From Desulfohalobiaceae bacterium (GTDB lineage: Bacteria > Desulfobacterota > Desulfovibrionia > Desulfovibrionales > Desulfothermaceae): DNA of 8,123 nt. Shown here one piece after another: positions 1-6,433 of this stretch. The stretch lies in NCBI GenBank assembly GCA_021737525.1, contig JAIPDU010000069.1:1-8123 (forward strand), given 5' to 3'. The notes below the pieces were generated by a model. It was not told where the DNA came from, ran no database searches, and was given only the letters and a program-made list of their open reading frames with translations. Made by a program: the position numbers and the translations under genes. Every line of letters begins with the position of its first letter. Position 1 is the first letter of the stretch.

Positions 1-127
<127 letters not shown>

Positions 128-281
128 TCGCTTCATGGATACGCTGATGCCCGCCTTCTCTCTTCGCCCCAACGCTAAACGTTGAACGGGGAACGGGGAA
201 CGCGAACCGGTCCCGAGTAACGAGACACTGAGTTACAGAACGCGCGTTTGTGGAGCTGCGTCAAGCGAAAGCGGAGATGCG
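128..281. other. Non-coding leader before the permease gene, with a second period-7 run
   Basis: No gene is visible here; every forward frame coming from the left meets a stop before 282. Bases 179-206 form a second period-7 run: ACGTTGA, ACGGGGA, ACGGGGA, ACGCGAA. It is preceded by a small hairpin, CAACG at 170-174 pairing with CGTTG at 180-184. I could not pick out a convincing promoter or a Zur, MntR or Fur operator. The ribosome binding site of the next gene lies at the right end (271-276). Confidence 0.5.
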
Positions 282-1112
282 ATGTTCGATATCCTGCAGT
301 ACACCTTCATGCAGAACGCCGTGCTCGCCGCGCTGCTGGCCAGCCTGGCCTGCGGCGTGGTAGGGGCGCTTGTTGTCGTGAACCGGCTTGTGTTTCTGGC
401 CGGGGGAATCGCGCACACCGCCTACGGGGGAGTGGGGATCGCCTTCTTCTTCGGCCTGCCCGTGATCCCTTGCAGCCTGGGAGTGGCCCTTGTAGCATCC
501 TGGCTCGTGGCGGGGCTTAGTTATCGCGACACCGAGAACCTGGACAACCTGGTGGGCCTTGTCTGGGCCGGTGGCATGGCCTTGGGGATCATCCTGGTGG
601 ATATCTCCGCGGGGTACAATACGGACCTGATGAGCTATCTCTTCGGGAGCCTCTTGACAGTGACCCGTCTGGGCATCTGGATCACCGCCTGTCTGGTCCT
701 GCTCATCCTCGCGGTGGTGCTCGGCGCGTACAAGCAGTTCTGGATCATGTCCTACGACCCGGATTTCGCCCGGGCCCGGGGAGTGCGGGTGGGAGTCCTG
801 TACACCCTCCTGTTGTCCCTGGTCGCTCTGACCGTAGTGATCCTGATTCAGGTGGTGGGGCTCATCCTGGTCATCGCCCTGCTCTCCATTCCCCCCTTCA
901 TCGCCAAATACCAGACCGGCTCCATGTTTCGCATGATGCTCCTGTCCACGGTGTGGTCAGCCTTCTTTTGCCTGGCCGGCCTCTGGCTGGCCTATGCGGG
1001 GAATATTTCCTCCGGGGCGGCGATCGTGGCTGTGGCGGTGACCGTTTCCCTGGGATATTTCGCCCTTCGCGGGTTATGGGCCCGGATCGGGGCATTGCCT
1101 GCGAAGGAATGA
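282..1112 (+). CDS. Metal ABC transporter permease, ABC-3 family (ZnuB/MntB/TroC-like)
   Basis: This 276-residue, very hydrophobic protein has about seven to eight membrane segments and the usual family length. It would form the inner-membrane channel of an importer for Zn, Mn or Fe. Family-like features are the early GGIAHTAYGG stretch (residues 41-50), DLMSYLFGSLL near 115-125, the cytoplasmic coupling-loop stretch YDPDFARARGV (158-168) that should contact the ATPase, and the late VGLILVIALLSIPP helix (192-205). ATG at 282 is preceded by GCGGAG (271-276) at 5-base spacing. These genes normally sit beside an ATPase and a periplasmic metal-binding protein. Neither is visible: upstream is repeat-rich non-coding DNA and downstream is the unrelated hmc operon. 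The metal cannot be told from sequence, so I give no symbol. Confidence 0.9.
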   Translation: MFDILQYTFMQNAVLAALLASLACGVVGALVVVNRLVFLAGGIAHTAYGGVGIAFFFGLPVIPCSLGVALVASWLVAGLSYRDTENLDNLVGLVWAGGMALGIILVDISAGYNTDLMSYLFGSLLTVTRLGIWITACLVLLILAVVLGAYKQFWIMSYDPDFARARGVRVGVLYTLLLSLVALTVVILIQVVGLILVIALLSIPPFIAKYQTGSMFRMMLLSTVWSAFFCLAGLWLAYAGNISSGAAIVAVAVTVSLGYFALRGLWARIGALPAKE

Positions 1113-1272
1113 GAGAATGTCCGTGGGCACGGGGGGCATTCAAGGGCCGGGAGACGATTTCAGGCCCTGGCTCATGCCGTGCTTGGCCGCGCATTGCCTC
1201 CTGCGCAACTCGGAGCGGGAAGAAGAGGGGCCGGAAAAGTCGAGTCTTTTACTCAAGTTAAAATAAAAATTA

Positions 1273-1299
1273 TTGACAAGGTGTTTGAAGGCATATAAA
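1273..1299 (+). promoter_or_regulatory. Candidate sigma-70 type promoter for hmc
   Basis: A perfect -35 hexamer TTGACA (1273-1278) is followed after 15 bases by TATAAA (1294-1299). A 17-base spacing gives the weaker TAAAAA (1296-1301). The site lies in the AT-rich tract and would give a leader of roughly 110 bases before hmcA. The short spacing to the better -10 is the main weakness. This is inferred from consensus only. Confidence 0.5.
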
Positions 1300-1351
1300 A
1301 AAAGATCAAAATTTTGTGTTCACGCAGAGGGCTCGTTTGCAGCTATAGAAA

Positions 1352-1366
1352 GGCCATACTTTTGCA
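1352..1366 (+). promoter_or_regulatory. Weak sigma-54-like -24/-12 candidate upstream of hmcA
   Basis: GGC at 1352-1354 and TTTGCA at 1361-1366 place GG and GC exactly ten bases apart, the spacing required for sigma-54 promoters. The -12 half matches TTGCA well, but the -24 half departs from TGGCAC after GGC. It would start transcription about 40 bases before hmcA. No enhancer-binding regulator gene is in the window, and one such match can arise by chance. Confidence 0.25.
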
Positions 1367-1415
1367 GATTTTAAGGAAAATGAATCGAGGAAACCGATAG
1401 GAAGGAAATGTGGAG

Positions 1416-3071
1416 ATGGATAGAACAAAGTTGTTTATAGTCCTTATCGGGATGATCCTTGTCAGTTCGGTGACTCTTGCATTCAATGTCCAGAGCAAAA
1501 CATCTCCGAGCCAAACAGATAATGCACAAGTAGGTCTTGTGCAGATCGACGCCATCTCCCAGCTCGAAGAACTTTCCATGCCCCGGGTTCGCTTTGCCCA
1601 CGATAAGCATACCGATATCCTGGAAGATCGGGGCAAGGACTGCCAGACATGCCACATGGTGGAAGATGGAGGCCTTGTCTTCTCCTATGAGCGTATCGCA
1701 AAGATAAAGGATCCGGATGCGCTCAAAAAGGTCTATCATGACAACTGTATCGGGTGCCATACCTCAATGCGGCAGGACGGAGTCTCCAGCGGCCCCCGGG
1801 ACGGTGAGTGCCGCAAGTGCCACACAGGGGGGACCGGGGAGAGGAATCAATCCTTTGTAATGGAGAAGGCCCTGCACTATGAGCACTGGTCCTCGCAGGA
1901 CATCGCCTATCAGGACGGGGAGGAGAATTGCGGAGCCTGCCACCACAAATACAATGCGGAAAAGAATGTGCTCTACTGGGACGAGGGCGAGGAGCAGAAC
2001 TGCCGTGATTGCCACGAGGACCCGGTGAAAGAGGACGTTCGCTCCATGCGGGCCGCGGCGCACGACCAGTGCGTTCGTTGCCATGCCCGCAAACGGGACA
2101 CTGCAGAGAAGGAGAACGAGATCGGGCCCGTGCATTGCGAGGGCTGCCACAGCAAAAAGGGCCGTCAAGAGATCAAGCGTGCGAGCCGTCAGCTCAAGGA
2201 AAAGATGGGAGAAATTCCCCGGCTGGAGAGGGGTCAGCCCCAAGCGGCCCTGATGATTCCGACCGGGGAAGCCCAGGGGAAGGCAGCCGAAAGCTCTCAG
2301 GGGATGGGTCCTGTTCCCTTCGATCACCGGGGCCACGAAATCGCGTTGGATACCTGTCGGGTCTGCCACCATGAGAGCCTGCAGGCCTGCAATGAGTGCC
2401 ATACCCCCTCCGGGTCGGAGAAGGGCGATTTCGTGCAGCTCTCCCAGGCCATGCATGAGACGCAGTCCCAGCGGAGCTGCACGGGCTGCCACGAGAAGCA
2501 GAAGGAGGTCTCCTCCTGCGCCGGGTGTCATGATCCCAGGCCCGCGCCGGATCAACCGGGCGAGGTGGAAAGGTGCCGGGCCTGCCATATCAAAGGGGAT
2601 CAGGCCCCCACCGCCGATGAGGTCGCTGATATGGACGCCGAAAACCGGCAGAAGACGGCGCGGCTTTTTGTCGATGCCAGGGACACGACCCTAAAGCTTT
2701 ATAACCGGGAGGATATTCCCGAAAATGTCACCATCGACGTGTTGGCGGACGAATACAAAGCCGCGGAAATGCCTCATCGCCGGATTGTCCTGGCCATGGC
2801 AGAGGACATTGAGGAAAACAAAATGGCGGGCTACTTCCACAGGGAAAAGGGGACCCTGTGCCAGGGCTGCCACCACAACAGCCCGGCCTCCAAGGATCCT
2901 CCCACCTGCCGTAGCTGCCACGGCAAACCCTTCAATGAGAAGGATCCGCTCAAGCCTGGGCTCCAGGCAGCGTATCACCAGCAGTGCATGAACTGTCACG
3001 AGGCAATGAACCTGGACGAGCCGGCGAATCGGGACTGCACCGCCTGTCACGAGAAAGCGGGACAGCCATAG
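1416..3071 (+). CDS. hmcA: HmcA, 16-haem high-molecular-weight cytochrome c
   Basis: Periplasmic multihaem cytochrome that accepts electrons from type I cytochrome c3 and hydrogenases and passes them to the membrane part of the Hmc complex. The 551-residue product has exactly sixteen CXXCH haem sites, with first cysteines at 76, 111, 132, 172, 196, 219, 241, 314, 325, 355, 368, 387, 482, 498, 524 and 541. This matches the count and approximate size of Desulfovibrio HmcA, whose haems group into cytochrome c3-like modules. Longer haem-free stretches lie at 246-313 and 392-481. Sites 4, 8 and 13 are followed by a second His (CXXCHH). The N-terminus is a Sec-type signal (hydrophobic residues 7-22, likely cut after TLA). 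I chose ATG at 1416 because AGGAAGGA (1399-1406) is 9 bases away; an in-frame GTG at 1410 is too close. It is the first gene of the operon, 35 bases before hmcB. Confidence 0.96.
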   Translation: MDRTKLFIVLIGMILVSSVTLAFNVQSKTSPSQTDNAQVGLVQIDAISQLEELSMPRVRFAHDKHTDILEDRGKDCQTCHMVEDGGLVFSYERIAKIKDPDALKKVYHDNCIGCHTSMRQDGVSSGPRDGECRKCHTGGTGERNQSFVMEKALHYEHWSSQDIAYQDGEENCGACHHKYNAEKNVLYWDEGEEQNCRDCHEDPVKEDVRSMRAAAHDQCVRCHARKRDTAEKENEIGPVHCEGCHSKKGRQEIKRASRQLKEKMGEIPRLERGQPQAALMIPTGEAQGKAAESSQGMGPVPFDHRGHEIALDTCRVCHHESLQACNECHTPSGSEKGDFVQLSQAMHETQSQRSCTGCHEKQKEVSSCAGCHDPRPAPDQPGEVERCRACHIKGDQAPTADEVADMDAENRQKTARLFVDARDTTLKLYNREDIPENVTIDVLADEYKAAEMPHRRIVLAMAEDIEENKMAGYFHREKGTLCQGCHHNSPASKDPPTCRSCHGKPFNEKDPLKPGLQAAYHQQCMNCHEAMNLDEPANRDCTACHEKAGQP

Positions 3072-3106
3072 GGCGACTCATCAATAAGCAAGGAGTGCTG
3101 GAGGTT

Positions 3107-4168
3107 ATGCATCGCCGAAAATTTCTGGGGCTCATGGGTGCAGCAGGGGCGGGCTCAGTTGCCGCCTCCACCGCCCGGGCAGCCGGTGGGAAACACTTCG
3201 AGGGCTATCCGGATAGCTTCGCCGTTCTTTTCGACAGCACCGAGTGCATCGGCTGCCGGGAATGCGAAAGGGCCTGCAACGAGGTGAACAACCTGGACCA
3301 ACCGGAGCGGCCCTTCGACGACCTGTCGGTTTTGGAGACCAAGCGCCGCACCACCTCTAACGCCTATACCGTGGTGAACAAATACGATGTGCCGGACCAG
3401 AGCGCGCCGGTCTACCGCAAGATCCAGTGCAATCACTGCATGGAGCCGGCCTGCGCCTCGGCCTGCTTCGTGGGGGCCTTTACCAAGACCGAGCTGGGCG
3501 CGGTGACCTACGACCCCTCGGTCTGCGTGGGATGCCGCTACTGCATGATCGCCTGCCCCTTTCACATCCCGGCGTACGAATACGACAAGGTCCTTGAGCC
3601 CAGGATCATGAAGTGCACCATGTGCTACGAGACCAGGCTGATCAAGGGCGAGCTGCCGGGATGCGTGGACGCCTGCCCCAAGGAGGCCCTTGTCTTCGGC
3701 AAGCGGGAGCAGGTCCTGCAGCTGGCGCGCCGCAAGCTGCAAACCTATCCCGACCGCTATGAGCAGCATATCTACGGCGAAACGGAGATGGGCGGCACGA
3801 ACTGGCTCTACATCTCCGGGACCCCCTTCGAGAGCCTGGACATGAACACGGAACTGGGCGATACCCCCGCTCCCAAGTTCACTTCCGGGGCCCTGAAGCT
3901 CGTGCCCGGAGTGGTCGCGCTCTGGCCCTTGCTGCTCGGCGGTATCTACGCCGTCTCCCGGCGCAAGGACAAGATCGCCGAGCAGGAGCGGCAGCAGTCC
4001 GTGGAGGACGCGGTGGCCGAGACCAAGGAGCAGGCTCGCAAGGAGCTCGAGGAGTTCAAGGAAAAGGCGGAGCGGGACAGGAAGAAGGAAGTGGACAAGG
4101 CTGTGAAAAAGGCCAAGGAAGAGCTTGAGGCGGAGCGAAAAGATGAACAGGGAGGCTCGGATGAGTGA
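3107..4168 (+). CDS. hmcB: HmcB, Tat-exported four-cluster iron-sulfur subunit with membrane anchor
   Basis: Ferredoxin-like electron-transfer subunit of the Hmc complex, related to the DmsB/NrfC/HybA group. The 353-residue product starts MHRRKFLGLM, a twin-arginine signal, with a likely cleavage region near STARA (21-25). Sixteen cysteines form four [4Fe-4S] groups: 47/50/53/57, 108/111/116/120, 140/143/146/150 and 170/173/186/190. A single hydrophobic segment (about 265-284) followed by SRRKDK suggests a membrane anchor. After it comes a roughly 65-residue, highly charged, probably coiled-coil tail. With Tat export that tail would face the cytoplasm. ATG at 3107 starts exactly at the Tat signal, with AAGGAG (3090-3095) 11 bases upstream; the frame is also open further upstream into hmcA, but nothing supports an earlier start. 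The stop overlaps the hmcC start by 8 bases. Confidence 0.94.
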   Translation: MHRRKFLGLMGAAGAGSVAASTARAAGGKHFEGYPDSFAVLFDSTECIGCRECERACNEVNNLDQPERPFDDLSVLETKRRTTSNAYTVVNKYDVPDQSAPVYRKIQCNHCMEPACASACFVGAFTKTELGAVTYDPSVCVGCRYCMIACPFHIPAYEYDKVLEPRIMKCTMCYETRLIKGELPGCVDACPKEALVFGKREQVLQLARRKLQTYPDRYEQHIYGETEMGGTNWLYISGTPFESLDMNTELGDTPAPKFTSGALKLVPGVVALWPLLLGGIYAVSRRKDKIAEQERQQSVEDAVAETKEQARKELEEFKEKAERDRKKEVDKAVKKAKEELEAERKDEQGGSDE

Positions 4169-5333
4169 TCAGGAAACCGGAAAGAGCGGATCGCGAATCG
4201 GCCCCTTTCACATAATCACCGGCTTGATCCTGCTGTTCGGCGCCTTCTTGACCGTGTACCGCTTCACCCAGGGTCTGGGGCCCATGACCAACCTGAACAA
4301 CGAGTATCCCTGGGGCCTGTGGATCAGCTTCGACCTGCTCTGCGGGGTGGCCCTGGCGGCCGGGGGATTCGTCACCACTGCCGCCTGCTATATCTTCGGG
4401 CTCAAGAAATACCACATCGCGGTCCGTCCGGCGGTGCTCACTGCCATGCTGGGCTATCTGCTGGTGGTGATCGCGCTGACCTACGACGTGGGCCGGCCCT
4501 GGCGGCTGCCCTATCCCTTTCTGGTCCAGTCGGGCACGACTTCGGTGCTCTTCGAGGTGGCCCTGTGCGTGATGATCTATCTGCTCACCCTGATCGCGGA
4601 GTATTCCCAGGTCGCCTTCGAGTGGATGCGCATGAGCGTGGCCCGGAGCCTGGTCATGAAATCCATCCTCTTCCTCACGGTGCTTGGGGTGATCCTCTCC
4701 ACCATGCACCAATCCTCGCTGGGCGCGCTGTACCTCATCGCGCCGTCCAAGATGCACCCCCTGTGGTACTCCGCCTATATCCCGGTCTATTTCTTCGTCT
4801 CCGCCATCGTGGCCGGCCTGTCCATGGTCATCGTGGAGATGAGCCTGGCCCGGCGCTTCCTGCGCCACAAAATGGACGAGGCCCACGAGCGGGGCTACGA
4901 TGACGTGGTCCTCGGCTTCGGCAAGGCCGCCGCCTTTGTGCTCGCCGGGTATGTCTCGCTCAAGCTGCTGGGCCTGGCAGTGGATAATGACTGGAGCTAT
5001 CTCATGACCGGATTCGGGGCCCTGTTCCTGGTGGAGCTGCTCGGCTTCTTCGCCCTGCCGGCGTACATCTTCGCCATCGGGGCGCGGGAGCGCCGCACGG
5101 GCCTGATCAAGTGGGCCGCGGGATGGTCCGTGCTGGGGATCGTGCTCAACCGGATCAACGTGTCCCTGGTCGCGTACAACTGGAAGCTCACGGTGGGTGA
5201 GCACTATTTTCCGGGCTGGATGGAGTTCGGCCTGACTATTTTCATCGTCACCCTGGGCCTGGTGCTCTATCGCTACTGCGCAACCCGTATGCCGGTGCTG
5301 CACGAGCATCCGGAGTATACGGACACCCACTGA
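4161..5333 (+). CDS. hmcC: HmcC, NrfD/PsrC-like polytopic membrane subunit
   Basis: Integral membrane subunit expected to interact with menaquinone or relay electrons between HmcA/HmcB and the cytoplasmic side. The 390-residue product has about ten membrane segments, with long hydrophobic runs near 15-35, 52-80, 92-110, 127-148, 165-182, 203-229, 255-275, 282-306, 318-340 and 355-372. Typical NrfD-family stretches are WGLWISFDLL (51-60), STMHQSSLGALYL (180-192) and the late NRINVSLVAYN (330-340) with FPGWMEFG (350-357). ATG at 4161 has GGAGG (4151-4155) at 5-base spacing and overlaps the hmcB stop within ATGAGTGA, so translation is probably coupled. An in-frame ATG at 4143 is less likely. A gap of 188 bases holding a palindromic repeat separates it from hmcD, whereas hmcA to hmcC are tightly packed. 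Confidence 0.94.
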   Translation: MSDQETGKSGSRIGPFHIITGLILLFGAFLTVYRFTQGLGPMTNLNNEYPWGLWISFDLLCGVALAAGGFVTTAACYIFGLKKYHIAVRPAVLTAMLGYLLVVIALTYDVGRPWRLPYPFLVQSGTTSVLFEVALCVMIYLLTLIAEYSQVAFEWMRMSVARSLVMKSILFLTVLGVILSTMHQSSLGALYLIAPSKMHPLWYSAYIPVYFFVSAIVAGLSMVIVEMSLARRFLRHKMDEAHERGYDDVVLGFGKAAAFVLAGYVSLKLLGLAVDNDWSYLMTGFGALFLVELLGFFALPAYIFAIGARERRTGLIKWAAGWSVLGIVLNRINVSLVAYNWKLTVGEHYFPGWMEFGLTIFIVTLGLVLYRYCATRMPVLHEHPEYTDTH

Positions 5334-5352
5334 GGAGAGCCCGTGTGACACT

Positions 5353-5507
5353 AACAGCCTGTTTAAAAAAGTCCTGATCAGGCAGGGCGTTCAAAAGGTT
5401 CAAGTGCAAGGCGCAAAAAAAATTCAAGGTCGTAGCGTAGATAGCCTACGTGAGAGTTTGAATTTTTTGAAGCAACGCAGCAATTGGAAGATTTTGGGCG
5501 CCCTGCT
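5353..5507 (+). repeat. Palindromic interspersed repeat, copy 1 (between hmcC and hmcD)
   Basis: The core is 5381-5507 (127 bp), bounded by inverted ends GGCAGGGCG (5381-5389) and CGCCCTGCT (5499-5507). Inside are a hairpin, 5417-5427 with 5458-5468 (11 bp, extended by a G-T pair), and an apical stem, CGTAG (5436-5440) with CTACG (5446-5450). The core aligns without gaps to the reverse complement of 7823-7949 at 103 of 127 positions by hand count. Similarity continues outside the left end through AAAAAAGTCCTGATCA (5365-5380) to about AACAG (5353-5357). No transposase is present, so it is MITE-like or REP-like rather than an insertion sequence. The hmcD ribosome binding site starts at the very next base. 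Confidence 0.85.
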
Positions 5508-5521
5508 AAGAGGAGTATTGT

Positions 5522-5653
5522 ATGCAGGACAGCTTCCATACCCTGTACGACTTTCTGCTGCATTCGGAAAGCACGGCCTACATCACCATGGGGCTGGTGC
5601 TCATTTTCCTGCTCTGCTTTTGGCTTTTCCTCATTCAGCGGGATGAGGATTGA
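5522..5653 (+). CDS. hmcD: HmcD, small single-pass membrane subunit
   Basis: This 43-residue protein is easily missed because of its size. It has a short polar N-terminus (MQDSFHTLYDFLLHSESTAY), one strong membrane segment from about residue 21 to 38 (ITMGLVLIFLLCFWLFLI) and a charged QRDED end. Size, single helix and position between hmcC and hmcE agree with HmcD of Desulfovibrio (about 47 residues), whose exact role is not established; it probably stabilises the membrane sector. ATG at 5522 has a strong site, AAGAGGAG (5508-5515), at 6-base spacing. The gene lies just after the palindromic repeat and 57 bases before the chosen hmcE start. Confidence 0.88.
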   Translation: MQDSFHTLYDFLLHSESTAYITMGLVLIFLLCFWLFLIQRDED

Positions 5654-5710
5654 TACCGCTGTGAAGGGCGGAAAAAGGACACGAAAAGACCTCATTCTGG
5701 AGCGATGACG

Positions 5711-6388
5711 ATGTATTCCTTCATCTCCGGACCACTGCTCTGGTTCGCCTTCGGCGTCTTTTTCCTCGGCCTGCTGGGCCGGATTGTCTGGTACATCAAG
5801 GGGCTGGACTGGCGGATCGATCGGGTGGCCTATACCTATCATTTCGGGGCGGGCGTCAAGGGGGCCCTGCGCTCCATCATCCACTGGCTTCTGCCCTTCG
5901 GTTCGCGCAACTGGCGTCTCAGGCCGCTCTTCACCGTTCTCATCTTCGGATTCCACATCGGCGTGGTGATCACCCCGATCTTTCTGACCGGACATGTGGA
6001 GCTCATCGAGCAGCGCCTGGGGCTCTCCTGGCCCACGCTTCCGGGCCCGGTTGCGGACGGGCTGACCATTGCGGTCCTTGTCGGGGCGGTTTGCCTGGTG
6101 CTGCGCCGGGTCGCGCTGCCCGAGGTCAGAATCCTGACCACCTGGTACGACTATCTGCTGCTCCTGATCACCGTATTGCCCTTCCTGACGGGATTCTTTC
6201 TGGTGCAGGGAGTCGGTGACGCCGGATTCTGGCTCATGGCGCACATCCTCTGCGGAGAGGTCCTGCTCGTGGCCATTCCCTTCACCAAGCTCTATCATGT
6301 GGTGGGATTCTTCCTGACCCGGATGCAACTGGGGATGGATTACGGCATCAAGCGCGGCGGCAAGCGGGGTCGCGGGATCGCCTGGTAG
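5711..6388 (+). CDS. hmcE: HmcE, NarI-like membrane subunit, probably dihaem cytochrome b
   Basis: Membrane subunit of the Hmc complex, about 225 residues with five to six hydrophobic segments (near 5-29, 74-93, 117-133, 145-166, 174-191 and a short one around 195-203). It resembles the NarI gamma-subunit family that ligates b-type haems. Candidate axial histidines lie within or next to these segments: H82 (FGFHIG), H95 (TGHVE), H178 (MAHILCGE) and H196 (LYHVVG). The C-terminus is Arg/Lys-rich (KRGGKRGRG), which fits a cytoplasmic end. I prefer ATG at 5711 because GGAG (5699-5702) is 8 bases away; the upstream ATG at 5705 leaves only 2. HmcF follows after 45 bases, and in this family the NarI-like and HdrD-like subunits form a pair. 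Confidence 0.9.
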   Translation: MYSFISGPLLWFAFGVFFLGLLGRIVWYIKGLDWRIDRVAYTYHFGAGVKGALRSIIHWLLPFGSRNWRLRPLFTVLIFGFHIGVVITPIFLTGHVELIEQRLGLSWPTLPGPVADGLTIAVLVGAVCLVLRRVALPEVRILTTWYDYLLLLITVLPFLTGFFLVQGVGDAGFWLMAHILCGEVLLVAIPFTKLYHVVGFFLTRMQLGMDYGIKRGGKRGRGIAW

Positions 6389-6433
6389 AAGCGCTTCCCA
6401 TATTTTGTCAAACAGCTCCCGGAGCGAGGAACT

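Larger units (their letters stand above)
1113..1415. other. Intergenic region carrying the hmc control region
   Basis: No gene is supported here. Bases 1113-1240 are GC-rich like the flanking genes. They contain an inverted repeat, AGGGCC (1143-1148) with GGCCCT (1163-1168), that lacks a following T run, so it is not a good terminator for the permease gene. From about 1240 the sequence becomes clearly AT-rich up to the hmcA start, as expected of a promoter and leader. TTTGCAG occurs twice in direct orientation, at 1336-1342 and 1361-1367, 25 bases apart. Confidence 0.6.

Noticed and set aside
1143..1168. Inverted repeat AGGGCC/GGCCCT after the permease gene as a terminator
   Set aside because: The 6-bp stem has a 14-base loop and no T run after it.
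953..1261. A 102-codon forward frame running from the permease gene into the intergenic region
   Set aside because: Most of it overlaps the permease gene in a different frame. The part after 1112 has no ribosome binding site, no domain and unremarkable composition.
1311..1324. Possible redox-regulator (Rex-like) operator, TTGTGTTCAC
   Set aside because: Two half-like elements touch directly without the spacer of a Rex operator, so it does not match beyond the half-sites.
1380..1440. Tiny leader frames before hmcA (ATG at 1380, 6 residues; ATG at 1408, 10 residues overlapping the hmcA start)
   Set aside because: Both have poorly placed ribosome binding sites and no run of a regulatory amino acid, so there is no case for attenuation.
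1764..2588. A 274-codon open frame on the minus strand opposite hmcA
   Set aside because: It is antisense to sixteen in-frame CXXCH motifs. The Ala, Leu and Gly-rich product is a shadow.
2984..3106. N-terminal extension of HmcB overlapping the end of hmcA
   Set aside because: The frame is open, but the Tat signal begins exactly at the ATG at 3107. An upstream start would bury the signal and encode nonsense opposite the last haem sites of hmcA.
4056..5351. A 431-codon open frame on the minus strand opposite hmcC
   Set aside because: Its composition is dominated by His, Gln, Glu, Asp and Gly, typical of the antisense of a hydrophobic membrane protein in GC-rich DNA. It has no motif and no ribosome binding site that I could defend.
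5353..5507. CRISPR array or insertion sequence in the hmcC-hmcD gap
   Set aside because: There is only one unit, with no spacers and no transposase frame. Internal palindromes and a distant inverted copy identify it as an interspersed palindromic repeat.
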